Numbered from the stretch's first letter, positions 11,220 to 20,598 are shown. The stretch is 64,000 nucleotides of DNA from Sphingomonas sp. (GCF_029239295.1 NZ_JAQZBC010000002.1:62001-126000), one strand, 5' to 3'. Notes: a model not told the origin generated them from the letters alone. Program-made: numbers and translations.

Positions 11220-11873
11220 TTACCGGTCCAGCCGGCGCCCCAGCGCCACAAAGGCGTAGATCAGCGGCGGCACCAGCACGACCGACAGGACGACCTTGGC
11301 GATCATCTGCCCGACCATCAGCTCGCCGATCGGGAACACGCCGTAAAAGGCGATCGTCACGAACAGCAGCGTGTCGACCACCTGCGACAGGACGCTGGCG
11401 ATCGCCGCGCGCAACCACAGGAACCGCCCGCCCTCGCGCCCCTTCAGCGCGGCGAAGATCGTCACGTTCAGCGTCTGCGACGTGCCATAGGCGATGATCC
11501 CGCCGACCCAGATGCGCGGCGTGCCGGTCATCATCAGCTCGAACGCATTGAGTCGCTCCGGCTCCATCGCCGGCGAGGCGGGCACCGCCAGCACGATCAG
11601 CGTCAGGAACAGCGATACGATCAGCGGAATGAAGCCGATCTGCACCAGCCGGCTGGCGATCTGCCGCCCATGCAGCTCGGCGATCGCGCTCGATGTCACC
11701 ACCAGCAGCAGAAAGGCGAAGATCCCCGCCTCCACCGCCAGCGGGCCGAGCGCCACCTGCTTGTTGCCCAGCACCCCGGCGATGCAGACCATGCCGCCGT
11801 AGAAGATCGAGAAGCCGAAAAGCGAGCGCGCGATCGGCGCGGGAGCGCGGGATTCCATCGGCCGCCGGTACAT
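11220..11873 (-). CDS. queuosine precursor transporter, VUT/YhhQ family
   Basis: A 217-residue integral membrane protein with about six transmembrane helices. The family pattern appears in FAFLLLVVTSSAIAELHGRQIASRLVQIGF, in IAYGTSQTLNVTIFAALKG and in FLWLRAAIASVLSQVVDTLLFVTIAFYG. The SQxVDTLLF motif is characteristic of YhhQ-type importers of queuosine precursors (preQ0/preQ1), which feed tRNA modification. No queuosine biosynthesis gene or preQ1 riboswitch is visible beside it, so the substrate follows only from the family. The ATG at 11873 has no clear ribosome binding site; a second ATG at 11858 is possible. Confidence 0.88.
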   Translation of the reverse strand: MYRRPMESRAPAPIARSLFGFSIFYGGMVCIAGVLGNKQVALGPLAVEAGIFAFLLLVVTSSAIAELHGRQIASRLVQIGFIPLIVSLFLTLIVLAVPASPAMEPERLNAFELMMTGTPRIWVGGIIAYGTSQTLNVTIFAALKGREGGRFLWLRAAIASVLSQVVDTLLFVTIAFYGVFPIGELMVGQMIAKVVLSVVLVPPLIYAFVALGRRLDR

Positions 11874-12021
11874 CGTGCGGCGCGATGGTAAAAGGGCGTT
11901 GTTGCAGGATCATGGCAAGCAAGCGGTTGAATGCTTGTCGAACCGGTCGCCAATTCCCTATGAGAGCGCGCGAAAAGTGATCAGGCGGCACAGCTCCGCC
12001 CGTAGCGGGGATGAGTCGCAG

Positions 12022-13356
12022 TTGAGCCGTTTTCTGATCGGTATCGCCGGTATTCTGGTGATCCTCGCGCTGGCGCTGGCCTTGTCCACCGATCGGCGCG
12101 CCATTCGCCCACGCGTCGTCCTCAGCGCCTTTGCGCTTCAGGTCGGCATTGCCGTGCTGGTGCTATACGTCGATTGGGGCAAAAGGATCCTGTCGGGCAT
12201 GTCGGCGGGCGTCTCCAGCCTGCTAGGCTATGCCAAGGCGGGGGTCGATTTTCTCTTCGGCCCGCTCGCCTCGCCTGAAATCGGCGGCAACAGCTTTGCG
12301 ATCGCCGCGCTGCCAGTGATCATCTTCTTCGCCAGCCTGGTGTCGATTCTCTATTATCTCGGCATCATGCAGTTCGTCGTCCGCTGGCTTGGCGGCGCGA
12401 TCGAAAAGGTGATCGGCGTGTCAAAGGTCGAAAGCCTGTGCGCCGCCGCCAACGTCTTCGTCGGGCAGAGCGAATCGCCGCTCGTGATCCGTCCCTATCT
12501 CGCCGGCCTCACCCCGCCGCAGCTGTTCACCGTCATGACCAGCGGCATGGCCGGCGTCGCGGGCACGATCCTCGCCGCCTATGCCTCGATGGGCATTCGC
12601 ATCGATTATCTGCTGGCCGCCAGCTTCATGGCCGCGCCGGGCGGCATCCTGATGGCAAAGATCATCATGCCCGACCGCAGCGTGCCGCCGGAGGGCGAAT
12701 TGCCGCTCGGCGACCTGCCCGATCCCGATGTCGAGATCCGCGTGTCGGAGGCGCGCATCGCCGGCAACACCATCGCCGCGCTCCCCGATGAGCTCACCCC
12801 CGGCGAACCGATGCCGCAGGCGACGCATGACGAGGAAGCGCCAGCGAACCTCATCATGGCCGCGGCGCAAGGCGCTCAGACCGGCGTCCGCCTGGCGGTC
12901 GCGGTCGGCGCGATGGTGCTTGCCTTCGTCGCGCTGGTCGCGCTGGCGAACGGCATCCTTGGCGGGGTCGGCGGCCTGTTCGGCTATCCGGATCTCAGCT
13001 TCCAGCAACTGCTCGGCTATGTCTTCGCGCCGGTGATGTTCCTCATCAACGTGCCCTGGGACGAGGCGCTGCGCGCCGGCGGCATGTTCGGTCAGAAGAT
13101 CGTGCTGAACGAATTCGTCGCCTATATCGATCTGGGTCGGCAGGCCGACGCGCTCTCGCCGCGTACCGTGGCGATCGTCACCTTCGCGCTGTGCGGCTTC
13201 GCCAATTTCTCCTCCATCGCGATCCAGATGGCGGTGACCGGCAATCTCGCGCCCAACCAGCGGCCGATGATCGCGAAGCTCGGCATCCGCGCCCTCCTCG
13301 CCGGCAGCCTCGCCAATCTGATGTCGGCGGCGCTGGCCGGCCTGCTGATCGCCTGA
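12022..13356 (+). CDS. NupC family nucleoside transporter (CNT family)
   Basis: A 444-residue inner-membrane concentrative nucleoside transporter, which imports nucleosides with protons or sodium. ALQVGIAVLVLYVDWGKRIL, SFAIAALPVIIFFASLVSILYYLGIMQ and the substrate-binding motif CAAANVFVGQSESPLVIRPYLAGLT are clear. EALRAGGMFGQKIVLNEFVAYIDL and CGFANFSSIAIQMAVTGNLAPNQRP close the core. The start is a TTG at 12022, preceded by GGGG 11 bases upstream. An open frame extends upstream to 11875, but those residues lack the hydrophobic character of the family. It is divergent from the VUT transporter across about 150 bp. It may supply purine or pyrimidine nucleosides for salvage; no salvage gene is adjacent. 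Confidence 0.92.
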   Translation: MSRFLIGIAGILVILALALALSTDRRAIRPRVVLSAFALQVGIAVLVLYVDWGKRILSGMSAGVSSLLGYAKAGVDFLFGPLASPEIGGNSFAIAALPVIIFFASLVSILYYLGIMQFVVRWLGGAIEKVIGVSKVESLCAAANVFVGQSESPLVIRPYLAGLTPPQLFTVMTSGMAGVAGTILAAYASMGIRIDYLLAASFMAAPGGILMAKIIMPDRSVPPEGELPLGDLPDPDVEIRVSEARIAGNTIAALPDELTPGEPMPQATHDEEAPANLIMAAAQGAQTGVRLAVAVGAMVLAFVALVALANGILGGVGGLFGYPDLSFQQLLGYVFAPVMFLINVPWDEALRAGGMFGQKIVLNEFVAYIDLGRQADALSPRTVAIVTFALCGFANFSSIAIQMAVTGNLAPNQRPMIAKLGIRALLAGSLANLMSAALAGLLIA

Positions 13357-13406
13357 CGCCAGCACGTTCGGCTGACGCCAGCGCGCCCGGCTGACGTCAG
13401 GCGATC
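13347..13406. repeat. inverted repeat between convergent genes, possible bidirectional terminator
   Basis: GATCGCCTGACG (13347-13358, overlapping the end of the nucleoside transporter gene) and its perfect complement CGTCAGGCGATC (13395-13406) flank a 36-base spacer. The spacer holds two more copies of a CTGACG element, and a further GGCGTCAG lies at 13411. The two flanking genes converge here, so a folded 3' end serving both is plausible. No T-tract is present. Confidence 0.4.
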
Positions 13407-13414
13407 GCGCGGCG

Positions 13415-14194
13415 TCAGCGGCGCGTCTTGCGCATCCGCTTGCGCAGGCTGCCCGGCAGCCAGCGCGCGGCAAAGGACAGGCGGCGCGCGGTCTTGCCCA
13501 CCAGCGTGTGGACCCGCCCGCCATGGACGGCATCCCACGCCGCCTCGGCGACCGCCTCCACCGGGGTGAATTCCAGCCCCGCCTCGACCACCGTCTCGCG
13601 TACGCTGCGGTTGCTCGCGCCGACCATCTCGCGCAGCAACGGCGTATCGATGAAACCGGGCATCAGGCTGCGGACGCGAATGTCGTCGCCCGCCCATTCG
13701 CCGTCCAGCGCCTCGGTCAGCCCGCGCACCGCAAACTTGGTGGCGGAATAGATCGCTGCTCCGGCCGTGCCATAGATGCCCGCTGCCGACGCGGTATTGA
13801 GCAGGCACGATCCCGGCGTCGCCGCCAGAAACGGATAGGCCATCCGCGCGCCATACAGCACGCCCTTCAGATTGACGTCCACCGCCCGGTCAATGTCCTC
13901 CAGCGCCGCCGCGCCGAACGGCCCGCCCACCGCCACGCCGGCGTTGTTGAACAGCACGTCCAGCCGTCCGCCGCTGACCTCGGTGAATTCGGTCAGCACC
14001 TCCTCCCAGTCCTCCGGGGATCGCACGTCCATGACGTGACAGGTGGTCTGCTCCGCCGGCAGCATCGCAGCGGTTTCCTTCAGCGCCGCGCTATCGCGAT
14101 CCGCCAGGCCGACGCGCCATCCCCGCTCGGCGAACAATTGCGCCGCTGCCCGTCCGATTCCGGAACCCCCGCCGGTGATCAGGATCGCCTTCAT
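13415..14194 (-). CDS. SDR family oxidoreductase
   Basis: A 259-residue short-chain dehydrogenase/reductase. The NAD(P)-binding motif ITGGGSGIGRAAAQL lies at residues 5-19, followed by D-rich CHVMDVRSPEDW, the NNAGVAVGGP element and the catalytic site with Ser in CLLNTASAAGIYG and YSATKFAV (YxxxK). The C-terminus RTRKRMRKTRR-like tail is basic. The substrate cannot be read from sequence. The ATG at 14194 has GAGG 8 bases upstream, which excludes the longer frame. It is divergent from the ABC importer operon, 53 bp apart, so a shared control region is possible. Confidence 0.92.
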   Translation of the reverse strand: MKAILITGGGSGIGRAAAQLFAERGWRVGLADRDSAALKETAAMLPAEQTTCHVMDVRSPEDWEEVLTEFTEVSGGRLDVLFNNAGVAVGGPFGAAALEDIDRAVDVNLKGVLYGARMAYPFLAATPGSCLLNTASAAGIYGTAGAAIYSATKFAVRGLTEALDGEWAGDDIRVRSLMPGFIDTPLLREMVGASNRSVRETVVEAGLEFTPVEAVAEAAWDAVHGGRVHTLVGKTARRLSFAARWLPGSLRKRMRKTRR

Positions 14195-14247
14195 AACTGA
14201 ACCCTCATGTTTGACGCCGGTGGCGGCATCCCGCATCCTGCCGGCCG

Positions 14248-15033
14248 ATGCCCGTGGACTTATCCGGCCCGGCGGTGGCTTTCCACCGCGTCTCGAAACA
14301 CTATGCCGGTGGCACGGCGGCCGTCGATGACGTGACCCTTCACATCGATGGCGGCAGCTTCGTCGCACTGGTCGGCAGTTCGGGCTCGGGCAAGTCGACC
14401 CTGCTGAAGATGATCAATCGCCTGGCGGAGCCGACCGGCGGCCATGTCACCGTCGCGGACACGTTGGTGACTGAGCAGCCTCCCGCCATCCTGCGCCGCT
14501 CGATCGGTTACGTTTTCCAGAATGTTGGGCTTTTCCCGCATTTGACCGTCGCGGAGAATATCGCCCTCCCGCTGCGCATCGCCGCTGATCGCCCGACGGC
14601 GGTGGATCGCGACAACCGCGTCGGGGACATGCTCGATCTTGTCGATCTGCCCCGGACACTGGGCGCGCGCCTCCCCGATGCGCTGTCGGGCGGGCAGCGC
14701 CAGCGCGTCGGCGTCGCACGCGCACTCGTCACCGGGCCGCGCCTGCTGCTGCTCGACGAACCGTTCGGCGCGCTCGATCCGATCACGCGCAGCGCGCTGG
14801 GCGACGCGGTCCATGCGCTTCACCATCGGCTTGGCCTCACCACCATCATGGTCACGCATGACATGGCGGAGGCGCTGCTGCTCGCCGATCGTATCCTGGT
14901 GATGAGCCACGGCCAGATCGTCGCCGACGAAACGCCGGCCGCGCTGCTTGCCGGCGCCGGCGGGGATCAGGCGCAGGCGCTCGTCGCCGTCCCGCGCGAT
15001 CAGGCGCTTCGCCTTGCGAGCCTTTCCCGATGA
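14248..15033 (+). CDS. ABC transporter ATP-binding protein, OpuBA/EgtV type
   Basis: A 261-residue ATPase of the OTCN (betaine/choline/quaternary amine) ABC class. Walker A is GSSGSGKSTLLKMINR at about residues 38-53. The Q-loop region is YVFQNVGLFPHLTVAENI, the signature LSGGQRQRVGVARAL, Walker B LLLLDEPFGALDP, and the switch histidine is in TIMVTHDMAEAL. The C-terminal CBS domains of some OpuCA proteins are absent. The stop overlaps the start of the next gene as ATGA, which fixes the pairing with the fused permease/binding protein. Energises import of a quaternary-amine-like solute; the exact one is unknown. Confidence 0.92.
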   Translation: MPVDLSGPAVAFHRVSKHYAGGTAAVDDVTLHIDGGSFVALVGSSGSGKSTLLKMINRLAEPTGGHVTVADTLVTEQPPAILRRSIGYVFQNVGLFPHLTVAENIALPLRIAADRPTAVDRDNRVGDMLDLVDLPRTLGARLPDALSGGQRQRVGVARALVTGPRLLLLDEPFGALDPITRSALGDAVHALHHRLGLTTIMVTHDMAEALLLADRILVMSHGQIVADETPAALLAGAGGDQAQALVAVPRDQALRLASLSR

Positions 15034-16562
15034 CTGACGCCTGGGGCCGCGTCCCCGATCTCGCCGCGCAGCATTTCCTGCTGGCCATGGCCGCGCTGGC
15101 GGCTGGCGTCCTGATCGCCGTCCCGCTTGGTTTCTGGTCGGCCCGCCGGCCCACCGCGGCGCGGATCGCGCTTGGCGCGGCCAGCCTCGTCCAGACGATC
15201 CCCAGCCTCGCGCTGCTCGCCTTATTCTACCCGATCCTCTTGTGGATCGGTGGCTTGCCCGCGCTCGGTTTCCTGCCGTCGGTGCTCGCGCTGACGCTCT
15301 ATGCGATCCTCCCGATCCTGCGAAACGTCGTCACCGGGTTGCAGGGGCTCGACCCCGCGGTGATCGAGGCCGCCGACGGGATCGGCATGACCGGCTGGCA
15401 GAAACGCCGGCTGGTCGAGGCACCACTGGTGCTGCCGATGGTGATGGCGGGGGTACGCACCGCCGCCGTCTGGACAATTGGTGCAGCCACCCTCTCCACC
15501 ACCGTTGGTCAGCCGAGCCTCGGCGATCTGATCTTCGCCGGGTTGCAGACGCAATCCTGGCCGCTGGTGCTCGCCGGCTGCATCGCCTCGGCCGGGCTCG
15601 CGCTCGCGACCGACGCGCTGCTCGGCGCCTCCGAATGGGGTATCGTTCACCGCCGCCGCTGGATCGCGCTGCTGTCGCTCGGGCTGATCGTCGCGGCAAC
15701 GATCGCCGCCGCCGCGCCGCTCTGGCGCAGCGATCAGGATCGGGTGATCGTCGGCGCGAAGAATTTCTCCGAACAATTCATCCTCGCGCGCCTCATCGGC
15801 GATCGGCTGCGCGATGCCGGCTATGCGGTCGAGTACCGCGACGGCCTCGGCTCCGCGGTCGCCTTTGGCGCGATCAAGAGCGGCGCGATCGACGTCTATG
15901 TCGATTATGCCGGCACGATCTGGACCGGTGAGATGAAGCGCACTGACACCCCGCCGCGCGAGCAACAGGTGCGTGCGATCGCGGACTGGGCGCGCCAGCA
16001 GCATGGGGTCGCGCTGCTCGGCTCGCTCGGCTTCGAAAACGCTTATGCCTTTGCGATGCGGCGGCAGGATGCGGCACGCCGCGGCATTGCCAACCTCGAC
16101 GATCTCGCGCGGCAATCGCCACAGCTACGCCTGGGCGCTGATCTCGAATTTCTCGACCGCGCCGAATGGGCCGCGATCCGCCGCGCCTATCCGATGCGCT
16201 TCGCCGCGACGACGCCCTACAGCCCCACCTTCATGTATCGTGCGCTCGCCAGCGGCCGCGCCGATGTGATCAGCGCCTTTTCGTCGGACGGCCGGATCGC
16301 GGCGGACGATCTGGTCGTGCTGCCCGATCCGCGCGGCGCGATCCCGGGCTATGACGCGATCCTGCTGTTATCGCCGCGGCGGGCGCAGGACGCGCGCTTC
16401 GTGAACGCGCTTCGCCCGCTGATCGGCGCGATCACCCCTGCGATGATGCGCGCCGCCAACTATCAGGTCGATCGCGATACCGACAAATCGACCCCGGAAA
16501 TCGCTGCTGGCCAGCTCGCCACGCAGATCGGCCAATCTTCTCCGGAAGGCGGCCGGAACTAG
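15030..16562 (+). CDS. ABC transporter permease fused to substrate-binding domain, OpuB/EgtU type
   Basis: A 510-residue protein with two parts. Residues 1 to about 235 form the permease, with several transmembrane helices and the coupling-type region GLQGLDPAVIEAADGIGMTGWQKRRLVEAPLVLP (read here in pieces). Residues about 238-505 form an extracytoplasmic type II solute-binding domain, with GAKNFSEQFILARLIGDRL, then GLGSAVAFGAIKSGAIDVY and VDYAGTIWTGE. Fusion of both parts in one chain is known for some betaine/choline importers and for the ergothioneine importer EgtU. The ligand cannot be decided by eye. It forms a two-gene operon with the ATPase. Its stop codon overlaps the stop of the convergent quinone oxidoreductase in CTAG. 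Confidence 0.9.
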   Translation: MTDAWGRVPDLAAQHFLLAMAALAAGVLIAVPLGFWSARRPTAARIALGAASLVQTIPSLALLALFYPILLWIGGLPALGFLPSVLALTLYAILPILRNVVTGLQGLDPAVIEAADGIGMTGWQKRRLVEAPLVLPMVMAGVRTAAVWTIGAATLSTTVGQPSLGDLIFAGLQTQSWPLVLAGCIASAGLALATDALLGASEWGIVHRRRWIALLSLGLIVAATIAAAAPLWRSDQDRVIVGAKNFSEQFILARLIGDRLRDAGYAVEYRDGLGSAVAFGAIKSGAIDVYVDYAGTIWTGEMKRTDTPPREQQVRAIADWARQQHGVALLGSLGFENAYAFAMRRQDAARRGIANLDDLARQSPQLRLGADLEFLDRAEWAAIRRAYPMRFAATTPYSPTFMYRALASGRADVISAFSSDGRIAADDLVVLPDPRGAIPGYDAILLLSPRRAQDARFVNALRPLIGAITPAMMRAANYQVDRDTDKSTPEIAAGQLATQIGQSSPEGGRN

Positions 16563-17560
16563 CCCATCGTCAGGACGATCTTCCCCACGTGATCGCCGGC
16601 TTCCATGCGGCGATGCGCCTCTGCCGCCTGTTCCAGCGGGAACACCTTGTCCATCACCGGCTTCAATCGCCCCGCCTCGACATGCGGCCACACGGTGCGC
16701 GCCAGTTCGTCGGCGACCATCGCCTTGAACCCGGTGTCACGCGCGCGCAGCGTCGATCCGGTCAGCGTCAGCCGCTTCATCATCAGCTCGAAAATCGGGA
16801 TCGTCGCCTTCGCGCCGCCCTGCACCGCGATCGACACATGCCGCCCGTCCGGCGCCAGGCACTTGAGATTGCGGGCAACATAGTCGCCGCCCACCATGTC
16901 GAGCACCGCGGCGCAGCCAGCGCCTCCGGTGATTTCCTTCACCCGCTCGACGAAATCCTCGGTCTTGTAATTGATCGCGTGATCCGCCCCTAGCGCCTTG
17001 GCCGCCGCCACTTTCTCATCCGAGCCCGCAGTGACGATGATCGTGACGCCAAAGGTGTTGCACAGCGCGATCGCCATCGTGCCGATCCCGCTCGTCCCGC
17101 CATGCACCAGCACGGTATCGCCTTCCGAGGCATAGGCCCGCTCGAACAGGTTGGTCCACACGGTGAACAGCGTCTCGGGCATCGCGGCTGCTTCTTCCAT
17201 CGACAGCAGCTCGGGCACGGGCAGACATTGTCCCGCCGGCGCAGTGACATAGTCGGCATAGCCGCCGCCGGCGATCAGCGCGCACACCGGCTGCCCCACC
17301 ATCAGCTGGTGGACGTCATCACTCAGCGCGACCACCGTTCCCGACACTTCCAGGCCAAAGATGCTCGGCGCACCGGGGGGTGGCGGATAGGCGCCCTTGC
17401 GCTGCATCACGTCCGGGCGATTGACGCCGGCAGCGGCAACGCGGATCAGCACCTCGCCAGCCTGCACGACAGGAACGGGACGTTCGACGATCTGGAGCAC
17501 CTCGGGCCCGCCCGGTGCCTCCGGATCGATCGCCCGCATTGTCGCAGGAATGGTGTACAT
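16559..17560 (-). CDS. NAD(P)H-quinone oxidoreductase, zinc-independent MDR family
   Basis: A 333-residue medium-chain dehydrogenase/reductase of the quinone oxidoreductase branch. N-terminal GroES-like domain: AGVNRPDVMQRKGAYPPPPG and IFGLEVSGTVV. The nucleotide-binding domain has VLVHGGTSGIGTMAIALC (about residue 145) and ADHAINYKTEDFVERV, and the end is LEQAAEAHRRMEAGDHVGKIVL. The zinc-binding cysteines of alcohol dehydrogenases are missing, as expected for this branch. It most resembles p53-inducible-protein-3-like enzymes. The ATG at 17560 has GGGAGG upstream. It converges on the ABC importer. Confidence 0.92.
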   Translation of the reverse strand: MYTIPATMRAIDPEAPGGPEVLQIVERPVPVVQAGEVLIRVAAAGVNRPDVMQRKGAYPPPPGAPSIFGLEVSGTVVALSDDVHQLMVGQPVCALIAGGGYADYVTAPAGQCLPVPELLSMEEAAAMPETLFTVWTNLFERAYASEGDTVLVHGGTSGIGTMAIALCNTFGVTIIVTAGSDEKVAAAKALGADHAINYKTEDFVERVKEITGGAGCAAVLDMVGGDYVARNLKCLAPDGRHVSIAVQGGAKATIPIFELMMKRLTLTGSTLRARDTGFKAMVADELARTVWPHVEAGRLKPVMDKVFPLEQAAEAHRRMEAGDHVGKIVLTMG

Positions 17561-17630
17561 TCGCCTCCCCCTTCATCGCCCTGTGCGCGCCTTATTGACT
17601 TCGCACCCGCAGCGGTCAACGATGGGGGCT

Positions 17631-17828
17631 ATGGATCTGGATGATATCCTCGGGTCCCGGCCCGACGATCCGCTGACCGCCCTCGTGCGTGAGGATCTCG
17701 ATCGCCTCTCGGTTGCCGAGCTGGAGGCGCGTATCACGGTGCTGGAGGGCGAAATCGCCCGCAGCCGGCGCAAGATTGAACTGGCCTCGAACACGCGCGC
17801 TTCTGCGGACGCCTTGTTCAGGCAATGA
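17631..17828 (+). CDS. DUF1192 family small protein
   Basis: A 65-residue acidic and helical protein. The family pattern is an N-terminal acidic lead (MDLDDILGSRPDDPL), then the DLDRLSVAELEARITVLEGEI helix, with a conserved ADALFRQ end. Alphaproteobacterial DUF1192 proteins are near 60 residues and of unknown function. An ATG three codons upstream at 17622 is also in frame; neither has a strong ribosome binding site. It lies upstream of clpA in the same direction with a 131-bp gap that contains a GC hairpin near 17831, so co-transcription is uncertain. Confidence 0.78.
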   Translation: MDLDDILGSRPDDPLTALVREDLDRLSVAELEARITVLEGEIARSRRKIELASNTRASADALFRQ

Positions 17829-17959
17829 TCCGGCGGGCATCCGCCCGGCGACACGCCACCCCCCGGTGCCGAGCCGCGCTTCTTGATGCCGGCCATCGCA
17901 ATCACGACATGGTGAGAAAGGGCCAGGCGCCTGCCTGCCGCCCGGTTGGAGTATCCTGA

Positions 17960-20278
17960 ATGCCATCCTTTGCCAGCGCTCTCGAGACCACGCTGCACAA
18001 GGCACTCGAGGCCGCGTCGTCCCGGCGCCATGAATATGCCACGCTCGAACATCTGCTGTTCGCGCTCGTCGATGATGAGCACGCCAGCCAGGTGATGACC
18101 GCGTGCGGCGTCGACCTTGGCGAACTCAAGACCACCGTCGCGCACTATCTCGATACCGAGCTTGGCGCGCTGAAGGTCGATCAGCAGACCGATCCCTCCC
18201 CCACCAGCGGTTTCCAGCGCGTCGTTCAGCGCGCCATCCTGCACGTCCAGTCTTCCGGTCGCGATGAAGTGACCGGTGCCAACGTGCTCGTCGCGCTGTT
18301 TTCCGAACGCGAAAGCTATGCGGTCTATTTCCTGCAGCAGCAGGACATGAGCCGCCTCGATGCCGTCAGCTTCATCAGCCACGGCGTCGGCAAGGGCGCG
18401 TCGGCACCTGAAGCCTCCACCCCCAAGGGCGCCGAGGACAAGGAAGAGAAGAAGCCGGCGGAGAAGGGCGGCAAGGGCGAAAGCGCGCTCAAGCAGTTCA
18501 CCGTCGACCTCAATGAAAAGGCCCGCAACGGCAAGGTCGATCCGCTGATCGGTCGTGGTCCGGAGGTCGACCGCACGGTGCAGATCCTGTGCCGCCGGTC
18601 GAAGAACAACCCGCTGTATGTGGGCGATCCGGGCGTCGGCAAGACCGCCATTGCGGAGGGCCTGGCGCGCAAGATCGTCGAGGGCGACGTGCCCGACGTG
18701 CTGAAGCCAGCCGTCATCTATTCGCTCGACATGGGCGCGCTGCTTGCCGGCACGCGCTACCGCGGCGATTTCGAGGAACGGCTGAAGCAGGTCGTTAACG
18801 AGCTGGAGAAGCTGCCCGACGCGGTGCTCTTCATTGATGAGATCCACACCGTGATCGGTGCCGGCGCGACCAGCGGCGGCGCGATGGATGCATCGAACCT
18901 GCTGAAGCCGGCGCTGTCCGGCGGCACGATCCGCTGCATCGGCTCGACCACCTACAAGGAGTTCCGCAACCACTTCGAAAAGGATCGCGCGCTGCTGCGC
19001 CGGTTCCAGAAGATCGACGTGAACGAGCCGACGATCGAGGATACGATCAAGATCCTCGCCGGCCTGCGTTCGGCGTTCGAGAGCCACCACGACGTCAAGT
19101 ACACGCCCGACGCGATCAAGTCGGCGGTGGAGCTGTCAGCGCGCTACATCAATGACCGCAAGCTGCCCGACAAGGCGATCGACGTGATCGACGAGGTCGG
19201 CGCGATGCAGATGCTGGTGGCGCCGTCTAAGAGGAAGAAGACGATCACGCCCAAGGAGATCGAGCAGGTCATCGCGACCATGGCGCGCATCCCGCCGAAG
19301 AGCGTGTCGACCGACGACAAGAAGGTGCTCGAGACGCTCGAGACCGACCTGAAGCGTGTCGTCTTCGGCCAGAACAAGGCGATCGAGAACCTCGCCTCGG
19401 CGATCAAGCTCAGCCGTGCAGGCCTGCGCGATCCCGAGAAGCCGATCGGCAACTATCTGTTCACCGGCCCTACCGGCGTCGGCAAGACCGAGGTTGCCAA
19501 GCAGCTTGCGACGATCATGGGCATCCCGCTGCAGCGGTTCGACATGTCCGAATATATGGAGCGCCACTCAGTCAGCCGGCTGATCGGTGCGCCTCCGGGC
19601 TATGTCGGGTTCGACCAGGGCGGCCTGCTGACCGACGCGGTCGACCAGAACCCGCATTGTGTGCTGCTGCTGGACGAGATCGAGAAGGCGCATCCCGACC
19701 TGTTCAACATCCTCTTGCAGGTGATGGACAACGGCCGCCTGACCGATCAGCACGGCAAGACGGTCGATTTCCGCAACGTCATCCTGATCATGACGACCAA
19801 TGCGGGCGCTTCCGACATGGCGCGCGAGACTTTGGGCTTCGGCAACCTTTCCCGCGAGGGCGAGGACGAGCAGGCCGTGCAGAAGCTGTTCACGCCGGAA
19901 TTCCGCAACCGTCTCGATGCGATCGTGCCGTTCAGCTACCTTCCGACCGAAGTGGTCGCCCGGGTGGTGGACAAGTTCATCCTTCAGCTGGAGCTCCAGC
20001 TGGCGGACCGCGACGTCCACATCAAGCTCGACGACGAGGCGCGCCAGTGGCTGACCACCAAGGGCTATGACAAGCTCTATGGCGCACGCCCGATGGGCCG
20101 CCTGATCCAGGAGAAGATCAAGCAGCCGCTGGCCGAGGAATTGCTGTTCGGCAAGCTGGTCCATGGCGGCGAGGTCGTGGTGAAGCTGAAGGACAATGCG
20201 CTGACGTTCGAGATCGTCGGCGCGGCGCCCAAGAAGCCGAAGCGCAAGGGCGGCAAGGCAAAGGTCGCGGTGGAATAA
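17960..20278 (+). CDS. clpA: ATP-dependent Clp protease ATP-binding subunit ClpA
   Basis: A 772-residue AAA+ unfoldase that feeds substrates to ClpP. The Clp N-domain, residues 1-145, starts [19 protein letters not shown]. First [19 protein letters not shown] (about 222) and [19 protein letters not shown]. Second [20 protein letters not shown] (about 503) and [22 protein letters not shown]. The hydrophobic loop that docks on ClpP is represented by LGFGN. The adaptor gene clpS is not next to it, although it often is in related bacteria. A 14-residue basic tail ([15 protein letters not shown]) ends the protein. GGAG lies 8 bases before the ATG. Confidence 0.97.
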   Translation: MPSFASALETTLHKALEAASSRRHEYATLEHLLFALVDDEHASQVMTACGVDLGELKTTVAHYLDTELGALKVDQQTDPSPTSGFQRVVQRAILHVQSSGRDEVTGANVLVALFSERESYAVYFLQQQDMSRLDAVSFISHGVGKGASAPEASTPKGAEDKEEKKPAEKGGKGESALKQFTVDLNEKARNGKVDPLIGRGPEVDRTVQILCRRSKNNPLYVGDPGVGKTAIAEGLARKIVEGDVPDVLKPAVIYSLDMGALLAGTRYRGDFEERLKQVVNELEKLPDAVLFIDEIHTVIGAGATSGGAMDASNLLKPALSGGTIRCIGSTTYKEFRNHFEKDRALLRRFQKIDVNEPTIEDTIKILAGLRSAFESHHDVKYTPDAIKSAVELSARYINDRKLPDKAIDVIDEVGAMQMLVAPSKRKKTITPKEIEQVIATMARIPPKSVSTDDKKVLETLETDLKRVVFGQNKAIENLASAIKLSRAGLRDPEKPIGNYLFTGPTGVGKTEVAKQLATIMGIPLQRFDMSEYMERHSVSRLIGAPPGYVGFDQGGLLTDAVDQNPHCVLLLDEIEKAHPDLFNILLQVMDNGRLTDQHGKTVDFRNVILIMTTNAGASDMARETLGFGNLSREGEDEQAVQKLFTPEFRNRLDAIVPFSYLPTEVVARVVDKFILQLELQLADRDVHIKLDDEARQWLTTKGYDKLYGARPMGRLIQEKIKQPLAEELLFGKLVHGGEVVVKLKDNALTFEIVGAAPKKPKRKGGKAKVAVE

Positions 20279-20283
20279 ACCAG

Positions 20284-20313
20284 AAGGGCGCCGGTCGATC
20301 GACCGGCGCCCTT
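20284..20313. terminator. intrinsic terminator after clpA
   Basis: A perfect 30-base palindrome 6 bp after the clpA stop forms a 13-bp stem with a 4-base loop, containing GGGCGCCGGTC and its complement, and is followed by TTTCTGTCTC on the plus strand. It is strong in stem and modest in T-run. It could also stop transcription arriving from the small convergent gene. Confidence 0.82.
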
Positions 20314-20367
20314 TCTGTCTCTCTGGATGTCGGATGAACCGCCGGCGCTGCCGCCGCCGCAATCGGT

Positions 20368-20598
20368 TCAGCCCTTCGGCTGGCCCTTGTCCTTGGCCAC
20401 CCACTGCGGCCCGCTAGCGCGGCACGCGGCGCTGATTACCGGAAACATAAGGTCGGTATTACGCGCCAGAGCGGCAGGCGCCGCTGCCCGGCATTGCTGT
20501 ACCGTAGCGAAGCGAACCGGCTCAATCCGCGCCTCGGCGCAGCCGGACTGATCGTCCCCGCAGCCCATGATCGCCAGTACGAAAAAGATCGGTTGCAC
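20368..20598 (-). CDS. small hypothetical secreted or lipoprotein-like protein
   Basis: A 76-residue frame from a GTG at 20598 to 20368. GGAGG lies 5 bases upstream, which is the main support. The N-terminus MQPIFFVLAIMGCGDDQSGC is a short hydrophobic stretch with a possible lipobox (IMGC), giving a lipoprotein of about 65 residues. The rest has cysteines spaced as in VQQCRAAAPAAL and ISAACRASG. I do not recognise the family. It is divergent from the S9 peptidase across about 115 bp. Confidence 0.5.
   Translation of the reverse strand: MQPIFFVLAIMGCGDDQSGCAEARIEPVRFATVQQCRAAAPAALARNTDLMFPVISAACRASGPQWVAKDKGQPKG

Noticed and set aside
17829..17959. Missing clpS in the gap before clpA
   Set aside because: The 131-bp gap is too short for clpS and has no matching frame; the gene may be elsewhere.
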